This document shows, in pieces, positions 53,671 through 62,000 of a stretch of DNA of 62,000 nt. The stretch is from NCBI GenBank assembly GCA_015680685.1, contig MNCI01009293.1, positions 159,026 to 221,025 of the forward strand, written 5' to 3'. Numbering within the stretch: position 1 is the first letter of the stretch; the number at the start of each line of letters is the position of its first letter. The position numbers and the translations under genes were made by a program. The stretch is from Gnetum montanum. Lineage: Eukaryota; Streptophyta; Gnetopsida; Gnetales; Gnetaceae. The notes below the pieces were generated by a model that saw only the letters and a program-made list of their open reading frames with translations, made no database searches and was not told the DNA's origin.

Positions 53671-55210
53671 CCTACCCATTAGTATTCTACTTGTTCTATC
53701 TTTCATTTACCTAATCTTAATAATAGTCATGGTAGTTTCAATTTAGAATTGTAGGTACCTTATTGAATTTTTCATTTTATTTTCATTTTTCACATTCTTT
53801 AATATTTTCTCATTCTTTGATACTTTTCATTTCTTAAATTTTTGACATTATTTGTCATGTATTTTAATTATTTTATATTTTCCATTCTTTTAACATTTTT
53901 CATTCTTTATACCTTTTCACAATCTCTTTCTATCTTTTTCATTTCTTTCATACTTTGTATTCAGACCCTTTGTAAATAATTTTGATTACTAATAAGACAC
54001 ATTATGAATAAGGGCAAGATGTAGTCTAATAAGGTGAAACGTTTTCTATGTTATCAAGTCATAAGGGATTGATTATTTGAATAGTGATTCCACATCATCT
54101 ATCCATCCATTCCATAAATATGAGGCTCTTACCATGGCTATAATGACATTCTGTTCCTTCATACAACTAAGAATAAATTTGTGATCATTATGCCTAGATA
54201 GAAAAGTGAAGAACCAAGAGGGAATGTAAAGGGTATGAAATCAAGGGGATCTATGGATTCTTTTGGATTATTTTTGTAAGTTCTATCATGTTGCTAAGGT
54301 TGTATTATATCGTTGTAGATCTAACAAAAAATGGGAGTAAGTGTAAAATATGTGCTACCGACATAGAATAAATTTTTGGGTTCGCACTAGAAAGACATGT
54401 GACCCATGCATAAAGATAGGAAGCTTCTCAAAAATCTAAAAAATAAAACAAATTTCCATGAATAAACTCCTCCCTTGGGCAATACACCAAGTGACGATAC
54501 TCCTTGCAACATTGATAGTCTTACAATTGTAATTCCAAGAGATGAAATGATGCAATGTCACTCAAATGTGATTTGGAGTTGGTTCAAATATTGAATAGAA
54601 GGGCTAATGATTATTTTAAACACTAATAAAACACAAGAATTCATTATGCCTATGGTAAGATACCTCATGTCTTGATTCCTGCAATTCCTTCTAAGTCCAT
54701 CTCATCTCACTATTTGAATAGTCATAACTTGTGATTTTGTATAACATAGTGTAATTTTCTCAATTTGGTGGTACTAACATGTGTGTTTGGCTAAATAGGT
54801 ATGTGTTACATTCAAGTCCTTAAGTGCCTAAGGACACTTTTAGACGTGGTTATAAAAGGACATTAAGGGCTGGATCCTACTTTGAAGAGGATCCACTTGT
54901 ATAATTGTTATATCTTATACTTGTCAAGTGATTCCATATCATCTTGGACCTTCTAGCCTCAATAAACATGAAAAAACACTCCCCATATCATTTAAACTAT
55001 CTATTCTCACAACATGAATCCATTACCCTTCTTATCCATCTTATGAACTTTCATAGCTTGAGATTCCTTCTATCTGAACTTCCAATTATAAATTTTCAAA
55101 AAATATACATATCTTCATCATTTAGGTCCTTTGGGTAACCTTTAAACCTTTCAAACATTCAACAAAATCATTTTTTCTCCTCAAAACTTCATGACAACTG
55201 AAAATTTTTG
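53671..55210 (+). other. Element G post-pol region, noncoding
   Basis: A TTTTCATT-rich pyrimidine tract (53760-53965) is followed by blocks shared with A, B and F (CACTAGAAAGACATGTGACC near 54384; AGAGGATCCACTTG near 54885). No supported ORF. Confidence 0.6.
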
Positions 55211-55213
55211 GGC

Positions 55214-55330
55214 TCCGATATCAGGTCCCTGATATCAATTCTGCCCTAATATTAGATCCTCAATATTGGGTCACACAAAACCTATATATAGGTAGACACT
55301 CAATGAAATTTTCATCATTTTTTATTTGAA
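55214..55330 (+). promoter_or_regulatory. Internal LTR-like promoter segment of G
   Basis: GATATCAGGTCCCTGATATC (55219-55238), then TAATATTAGATCCTCAATATT and a TATATATA box (55283-55290), then AGACACTCAATGAAATTTTC. The G LTR has TGATATCG/AATATCTGATATC repeats, TATAAATA, and AGACACATGGTCAATGAAC...TTTC in the same order. Promoter function is inference. Confidence 0.55.
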
Positions 55331-55538
55331 CCAATGGGAGATTTTTTAATTTTCTTCTTTGATTAGATCTTTGGCCTCTTAGCTTTCCCAAGTCATAACT
55401 TGCACATTATTGGTTTAATTTACAATATTTTTGAATCTATTTGATCTTGAAGTGCTCATATTAGTTGTGGGGATGCTAGTGAGAAAAAGTTGAGCTAAAT
55501 TTTCAAAAAATTACTAACACCTAGAGGGTATTTTAAGG

Positions 55539-55793
55539 GTAAGTATGAAGTAAAACTTTAAAATTTTCAATAAAAATTAATCATATTAATGCCAAAAACA
55601 CTTACATAATGCTCTTGAGGAACTATAACCATCATTATGAGCCATACATAAGGAAAAAATAAACACTTATGGGGTAAATTTTTGCAATCTTGATAAACTA
55701 AGAACCTAATGTAACTAAGGGCATGAGTAAGGTATGGAACTGTTAAGAATATATAATAATACCTTAGTAATTCTAATTCCTTAATTATTGTAG
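55539..55793 (+). other. Candidate 5'-UTR intron before G ORF3
   Basis: Donor AAGG|GTAAGT (GT at 55539) and acceptor TTATTGTAG immediately before ATGG at 55794. Length 255 nt, AU-rich. An alternative donor is at 55528. Confidence 0.45.
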
Positions 55794-58552
55794 ATGGCTC
55801 CAAAGAGAGGTACGCAAGGAGGACCTTGACAAGCTACAAGTAAGAGACCAAGAGGCCACGGTAGAGGTCTAATAGAAGGACAAGAACCAAAACACGAGCA
55901 GTAGGAAGCCCAATCATCTAGTATCCATGAGGAAACTCCTGCTATGATAAAATTAGCCCAAGGAAAGGTAGAGGAACCATAAGTGCTAGGACAATGCCTT
56001 GCATTGTCACAAGACTACCTCCAAGCCATCCAAGAAAGGTTCATCTTGACCATAGTCATTGTGGAGATGAACTTTGACCCATTTGTGGAATTTACCCCTA
56101 AAGTGGTCAAGAAATAACTCAAGCCTTCACCACTATGGCCCATCCTTTCCAATAGTGGTGAATGGTAGCTTGGGGAAACCTATCAGTTTTGGCATAACCA
56201 AAAAGAGCATACCATTGTCAACATTAGAGGAATCTTAGTCTCATTCTCAATTAAGACAATTGTAGAAGCTCTAAATATACCCAAGGAAGGGGCAAAGGTA
56301 GCACACTTGTCTACTATATTAGATGTTGAGACTAGGAAATTATGGTTGAAATGGGCATATGGCAAAGAAGATAAGGGTTATAATAAACTAACATTGGAGG
56401 AAAGAATATATTTCAAAATTAGCACCTACCACTTTTTCTTGACAAAAGGACTCAATAGACTATCCACTTATGTGGATAGAGAAAGTGTGATCCTAATGGA
56501 CAAATACAATGCCAACTTTGCACAACTCTACTTTATGAAAATTCAAAGATAGTTTGAAGAAAGAAAGGTAAGGAAGCCAACACTTCCATTTCCTTGCCTT
56601 ATTAGGAAGCTGTGCAAGCGAGCTAGAATCCTGTAATACACCAATGACATTCCCAAGAGAGCTCATAATGCTTAATATGTTGAACTATTGAAACCAACAC
56701 CACACAAAAAAGATCATGGTAAAGAGCAATAAGAACAAGAGTAAGAGCAATAATAGAAGAAACAACTATAGTAGCAACAATAAGAGCAATAGCAGTAGCA
56801 ACAAGAACAAAACAACAATAAGTTCCATTACTAACATCATAGGATTATAGATCATCAATGAGTCATTTGAAATAGATTATATAAACCATCAACTAGGGAA
56901 CAAGGGAGGAGGCTAACCTTTACAAAGTTATTAACAATGCCATATAGCCCATAGTTTCAGTAGATCCAACAAGTGAACAGATCTTACTACAGTTGGAAGG
57001 AGAGGCCCAATGGTCACAACATATCTTTAGAAATGCTACATCATTCCAAGTGGTGCTAGAGACTAGAGAGAGAGGAAAAATTGTGGTAATACAGCACCAA
57101 GATGCAATGGGACCAGTAGAGGTGATCACCGATCACATCAAAGAATCTTTCAATGTACTTGTTGTAACACTGGTAGATCTAACTAGAGTAAGAGATGCTC
57201 AAATGTTAGCTAAAACCTCAATGACTCTTGCTAATCATGAAGATGTGATTGATAGATTACTATAGATTGGGCAAGTAATGATAGCACTTTTCAATGTCCA
57301 AAGTGATGTCATTGTAGCATAGTCTAAGCTAATCACTACCAAAGGTAAATTGGCCATGGTAGAGACTAGGGAAAATCACAAAGAAGCAAAGGTCCATAGA
57401 CTCCAAGAAGAGCTCACAACCCTAACGGATGAGCATAGATATCTCACACAATTCATTACACATGACCTAATAAAGACATTTAGAACTAAGTAGATGAATC
57501 ACCTAATGAAGTAGCACAAGTAGATGGCAATGGAGAAGGAGAAAGTGATGCGGAATGCCTTAGTTGAAGAACCATAAAAATATGCACATATTAAGGTACT
57601 CATCACAGTTCGAGAACAAAATAAACAAGTTACTGCCAATAATATAAGGTTGACCACTATGGAAAAGTATAAAAACATTTTGGATGAGAGCATCCATTAG
57701 TTAAGGGAACAACTAATGAGGGTCAACCAAGACATGAGCTACCTTGCATGAGAAAACTAAACCCTTTCAATGGAGGAGGTATGTGCCATCTGACAAAAAT
57801 CAGCTATTGAAATCATCACATGGAAAAATGAGAAAAAGAAACATAAAAGGCTCAAGGAACACTTCCATGATCAAGTGGGAATGTACAAGTAGATCAATGA
57901 AAAGGAAATCTAGATGGAAAAGGCTACAATAAGCTCTATTTTAGTATAGAATCCTTACTAGCAACCCATCCTAGACATTTAGGTCCTTGTCCACCAAGTG
58001 TAAGTTAAAATGAAGACTTATAGATTGAGGACCTAACTAGTACATGGGGTTAGCTAACCTCTATTATGCTAACTTAGCCATGTTGATAGAAAGAAGTCTT
58101 AGAAATGAATTAGAATAGCATGTAGCAGCAACTACATATGCACTGTACAAGAAAGGGTTTGCAGATCATAAAGATGCTCTACAAAAAATCTAAGTGGTAA
58201 ACTCTAAATTATGAGTAGCAAAGGCTAACTACTAAGGGTAGAAAGATGTAGCAACAAACCCAGCCAAAAGATTGATTGATTATCATGAACTACATGAAAA
58301 GGCTAGGGCCTTCAAAGAGGAGAGAAGGTGCTTGTATCCTAGTTTGTCAAGGTAAATTAGATGTTTCTACATCTATCATGCCTATGGGATGTACCTACTT
58401 TATCACAAATTGCATAATAAGCATGAATGATACATGACCTAAGAACAAAAGAGGAAAAAATTTAGGTACTCTTGAACTAATAAAAATTTCAGAAGCTTGA
58501 TGACAAGGGGAAGCAACCAATGGAGGAGCCACCACCACTAGGAACTACATAA
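55794..58552 (+). pseudogene. ORF3 of element G (decayed)
   Basis: ATG at 55794 gives MAPKRGTQGG and an RGHGRGL basic patch. FNFDPF-like NFDPFVEF (about 56070), WPI, then IVNIRGILVSFSIKTIVEALNIP near 56215. WLKWAYGKE to LPFPCLIRKLCKR (56340-56620) matches B. A Gln-rich tract follows (56725-56820) in which many CAA/CAG have become stops. The second block (56993-57262) is in another frame. Lys/Glu-rich, probable coiled-coil sequence extends to about 58450, and the end reads PMEEPPPLGTT, stop at 58550. Likely non-enzymatic. Resembles the database family 'putative plant transposon protein', from memory. Confidence 0.75.
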
Positions 58553-58747
58553 GGCTACATCAAGCTTCACTAGATTTTGTTTATTGTTAAAGTTATTATG
58601 TCACATCTTGTGTCATTTTTGTAAACACCACTATGACATTTAAGAGTCATGTATATAGTAGTCATTGTCATGTAAATCTACCTCCCAATTTTGTAAGGAA
58701 CTACATCTTCATTTTATTTTAAGTTGAGGAAAAGTTTTCAATCACTC

Positions 58748-58755
58748 ATGGGGGT
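58748..58755 (+). promoter_or_regulatory. Polypurine tract of G
   Basis: CATGGGGGT precedes A and the LTR start TGATAAATTG. Confidence 0.75.
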
Positions 58756-58883
58756 ATGATAAATTGTGTTTTTGATCGACTACAACATCAAACATTTGAT
58801 ATCGAAGTTGCAATATTGCATATCTAATATCAAAGCCTATGATGTAACATTGAATATCTGATATCATACCACACATGTCTATC

Positions 58884-58891
58884 TATAAATA
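58884..58891 (+). promoter_or_regulatory. TATA box, G 3' LTR
   Basis: TATAAATA about 127 bp after the LTR start. Confidence 0.62.
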
Positions 58892-59485
58892 CGACATTTA
58901 GACACATGGTCAATGAACAATTTCATTCCAACCTTATTGAAACTCTTGTAGTTTATTTTCGTAGTTTAGCGATAGAGTGTATGGCTATAGTATGGTGTTG
59001 AGTGATTGTATAGAGTCTTTATTTGAGCATCTTGTACTTGGACACAAGTGTGAATGGAAGAAAAGGTCAAGGTTACTTTTCACCATTGTAGCATCCACTT
59101 AGTTTCTTTACTTTTTAAATAGAATAATGTTTACTATTTTCACTTAACCTATTAATTACTATTTTATTAGTTTTTATTTATTTTTCTATGCATTTTACTT
59201 TTACTGTTGTTAAGAAAAATGGATATGACTGATTTTGAGTGTAAAGTGTGATTGTTTGATAACCCAATAGTATTATAGCTTGGTTCGCCTAGTAGCAAAG
59301 TACTTGGTGATTCTAGTAATGATTACATAAGTCTAAGATGTGTGTGAAGAATTAGAAATGGATATCCATCACCTAGGATAAACTAGATTCATTTACCATT
59401 TTCCTTAGACTTAGGAGCCACTTCCATTTACCTTATGCTTACTATGAGTAAGATGGCCTATACAACATCAGCTGTCATACACCTC

Positions 59486-59490
59486 ACTAT
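59486..59490. repeat. Target site duplication of E, left (ACTAT)
   Basis: ACTAT precedes TGAAACACC and equals 61619-61623. Confidence 0.92.
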
Positions 59491-60044
59491 TGAAACACCA
59501 TCAATTTTGGGCCCTCATGATTCTCCAGATGTGTTGTCATGCTAGGCCATGTAAATAGCTTAACACCTTGAATGTCCTAACGCCTACAAAGTTGTGTCTA
59601 GGCATGTCTACTATGCTCTTCAACATAGTCAGCGTAGCACTCAGTTATAAGGTTAGTTTGCACAAATGGGGCACTGAGGGTGGACCATACAGTTTAGCAA
59701 ATTTTCTATCTCCTGAGCTGTCAAGCTTGTTACACTCTCTAGCTTGTCCAACTTGACACATGTCCTAGTTGTTGGTCTACCCAAGTTCCAAGCTAGGAGC
59801 TATCAAAAGTGTTCAGGATGGACTAAAGAGTTTGGAAAATTTTCTATCTATGGGACCTACTACACTACACAGCGTAGCGGGCCAGGATACATTGAAACTT
59901 TCCCAAGTGTTGGATTAGATGCAGAAGATGCATCTGATAATGATTCGATCTTCAAGGATGCCTGCCCTATTTCATCCTTAGAGTATGATCAGTGTGGCAT
60001 GAAGAAAATCTAGTAATTTTTACAAAAATCATCTTACTTTGTGT

Positions 60045-60065
60045 GCTACGCTACACAGCGTAGCA
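60045..60065. repeat. Perfect 9-bp dyad in E U3
   Basis: Arms TGCTACGCT (60044-60052) and AGCGTAGCA (60057-60065) around a 4-nt loop. Imperfect versions lie near 59870, 60240 and 60445. Confidence 0.85.
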
Positions 60066-60968
60066 TAGTGTAGCAAGGTGCCAACAGTGACAAAAGTCTC
60101 CTTCAAGTTCTTTTGACATGAAAAATGTAGCTAACCATTCTTCAACCACCAGGGCTACCTATCCCACTTCATCCCTAGAACATGATGAAGGTCCCATGGC
60201 AAAGCAGTGCAAAATTTGTGCATAATCAAGTGTTATGCTATGCTACAATACATAGCATAACATAGCGTAGCAAGGAAATCAAGCATAGAAGGTGTTCAAA
60301 AATGAAACTAAGAGTTCTTAGGCTCTTTCCACATGGAAAACATGCTTGCTAATTTTTGAAGTTGCTTGCCTTGCTTGACCTTAGAATGCTATTTTCAATT
60401 CTTTTGACAAAATTCAAGTAAAAGGGAGTGCTACAGTATGCTATGCTACCTAGCGTAGCACAGTGTAGCAAGCTAGTATTCACACTACGTCGCTACACTG
60501 GATAGTGTAAATAGCATAAAACTTGAGAAGAAGCCCTAGGACATCTCTAGAACTTCCATAATTCATTATTGACTAGAATTTTTACTCCAGCATCTCCTTG
60601 ACCACCAAAACTCAGTAGTTTGCTTTGTTTCTTGCACCCCTTATCAATCCTCAAAAGTTGTCCCTACGCTTGACCTTACTTGAAAGAGGAGGGAAGATGT
60701 AGTCCTGGAGCACAAGCTCCACTTTGCATTTTTTGTATGAATTTTCTATCAAAACAGGGCAAGTATCTAGATTTTAATACATGAAACATGAACAATATGG
60801 TCACAGCTTTGCAGATTTCTAATTCCTGTTCTGGTTCCATTCAGTGTAACACATCAGCGTAGAACCACATTTTGAGCATAGTAGACCAATGTGGCACATC
60901 CACGTTTGTGCTACGTGGGGCCCAGGACATGTGGCATCCAAAACACATCTTCCTTCCACTCTTGGATC

Positions 60969-60976
60969 TATAAATA
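60969..60976 (+). promoter_or_regulatory. TATA box, solo LTR E
   Basis: TATAAATA followed by CCCC, as at 9-16. Confidence 0.65.
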
Positions 60977-61618
60977 CCCCAACAAATGACATTCTAAAGG
61001 TTGCCTTTTGGTAGTAGGCTTTGGTAGAAGATTGGCGAGCAGAAGGTTGATGAGCGACGAATCCCAACATTAGATCCTCACAAATCTCTCTTCAAATCTA
61101 GCATAGTAGAAATCTGTCCAGTAAGCATCATCTCATTTGTGCTTGTCAACACCACATCTACAGCATTCCAAGAGTTCTGACCATATCATTCCATTGCCCA
61201 GCTGTGTTTGTCCAGCACTACATACCAGTTGTACACATTCATCATTCAATCAAAAGTAAAATCCCCTGATTTTGGGGTGGTGCATTTCTTTACTCAAACT
61301 CCCACTCTATTTTATTATATCATATATGTTGCATCATCTTATATTTGTTAATATTCATTGTCCTAGTTATATATGTTGATACGCTTCTATTGTTGTGGGT
61401 GCTACGTTCTCTTTCATTCCAACCTTCGTGTGTTACATTCTAAAATTACTATTCAAAAATGGTTATTGGACATTGTGTAAGTTCCTATCTAATTGACTAG
61501 ACTGTTCAGGGAACCCTATTTTTATTTTCTCTAGCATGACCCTCTTGTAGACTCAAGGTTAGGCTATGCACCTGATAACCTCTCAGTGTTTCAACCACCA
61601 ACGTTTTTGGACATTACA

Positions 61619-61623
61619 ACTAT
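61619..61623. repeat. Target site duplication of E, right (ACTAT)
   Basis: ACTAT directly follows CATTACA. Confidence 0.92.
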
Positions 61624-61793
61624 GAGTTAAACCATTCACATAGATTTTACTAGCTCACATGGGAAGATAATGATCATGAAATTAAACCAATTACTAGAAT
61701 AATCACATTGCCTCATCCACAAATTACGATTGGGCTACATGTGAACACTCGTAACTTGTATGGTTGTGTGTTGGATTACTCCATTGCTCATCA
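61624..61793 (+). mobile_element. 3' LTR of element G, right part
   Basis: Resumes the G LTR after E and ends TGCTCATCA. GTATGGTTGTGTGTTGGAT near 61757 is the shared LTR-end block. Total LTR without E is about 904 bp. Confidence 0.85.
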
Positions 61794-62000
61794 CCAGGTC
61801 ACTAGTTCAATTCTACTAGGTAACATTGAGTTATAAACCTCTATAAATCTTAACATGTATCTATGTTTTACTTATTTTAGGTTCCAAAACCCTTGATAAA
61901 ATACCAATAGGTAAGCCAAACTACAAATACAAAGTTGATACCTTTCCCTATTTTTCTTCTTTGTTCATCTTGCAACATGTCACTTACCTTTGTTGCATCC
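61794..62000. other. Flank of element G, unassigned
   Basis: No ORF or recognised repeat in these 207 bases. Confidence 0.4.

Larger units (their letters stand above)
48506..59490 (+). mobile_element. Athila-like element G (5' truncated), main part
   Basis: Starts inside gag at the capsid domain. It continues with protease, RT, RNase H, integrase, post-pol region, internal TATA segment, ORF3, polypurine tract and 3' LTR. The 3' LTR is split by solo LTR E and ends at 61793. Confidence 0.87.
58757..59490 (+). mobile_element. 3' LTR of element G, left part
   Basis: Starts TGATAAATTGTG. GATATC/AATATC repeats lie at 58797-58865, TATA at 58884-58891. Interrupted at 59490 by E; continues at 61624. 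Confidence 0.85.
59491..61618 (+). mobile_element. Solo LTR E (Tat type)
   Basis: A 2128-bp LTR bounded by TGAAACACCATC and CATTACA with a perfect ACTAT duplication and no internal sequence, so it is a solo LTR left by LTR-LTR recombination. U3 carries dyad repeats (60045-60065 perfect), TATA at 60969-60976, and shared 3' blocks (AGACTGTTCAGGGAACCC, CTCTCAGTGTTTC). Confidence 0.92.

Noticed and set aside
55567-55803. Minus-strand 78-codon ORF near the start of G ORF3
   Set aside because: It overlaps the candidate intron and has no counterpart in B or F.

Overview
This window looks like intergenic DNA from a plant with a large, repeat-rich nuclear genome. A gymnosperm is possible, but that is inference. 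I found no intact host gene, tRNA, rRNA, CRISPR or prokaryotic feature. Almost every base belongs to old, nested Ty3/gypsy LTR retrotransposons. The decay looks like cytosine deamination: CpG is scarce, and in-frame stops sit mostly at former CAA, CAG, CGA and TGG codons while long reading frames survive without frameshifts. No coding sequence appears functional.

Two lineages are present. (1) Athila-like elements A, B, F, G and H have LTRs of about 830-900 bp starting TGAT and ending CATCA. Their primer site is a decayed TGGCGCCGTTGCCGGGG, their RT carries [FY]MDDF, and a GTGGGGG polypurine tract lies before the 3' LTR. (2) Tat-like elements C1 and D, the solo LTR E and a partial LTR at the window start have long LTRs starting TGAAACAC. 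Their TATA box is TATAAATA, and C1 pol carries a second, archaeal-type RNase H.

Layout: 1-686 partial Tat LTR; 687-1479 unassigned; 1480-8816 C1 (+), pol, 3' region and 3' LTR, sitting inside the integrase of B. B (+) runs 8817-12948 and 22960-25761 and is interrupted by complete element A (12949-22954, TSD GAGGT). H (-) runs 25762-30229 and is itself interrupted by B. 30230-30498 is an AT-rich spacer. F (-) runs 30499-37534 and 45103 to about 48505, interrupted by complete element D (37540-45097, TSD CTAAT). G (+) runs from about 48506 to 61793; its 3' LTR is interrupted by solo LTR E (59491-61618, TSD ACTAT). 61794-62000 is unassigned.

Relative order follows from the nesting: H is older than B; B is older than A and C1; F is older than D; G is older than E.

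The most interesting signal is in B, F and G. Downstream of pol each carries a third ORF of about 920-955 codons. It is preceded by (i) a TATA-containing segment whose short repeats resemble the U3 of the same element's own LTR and (ii) a candidate 5'-UTR intron whose acceptor abuts the ATG. This looks like an internal-promoter transcription unit, functionally comparable to the foamy-virus internal promoter. Element A lacks it. A second theme is that all readable integrases have Lys at the catalytic Glu, all three readable Athila-type RNase H domains have Asn at the first catalytic Asp, and all four proteases are broken at the active site.
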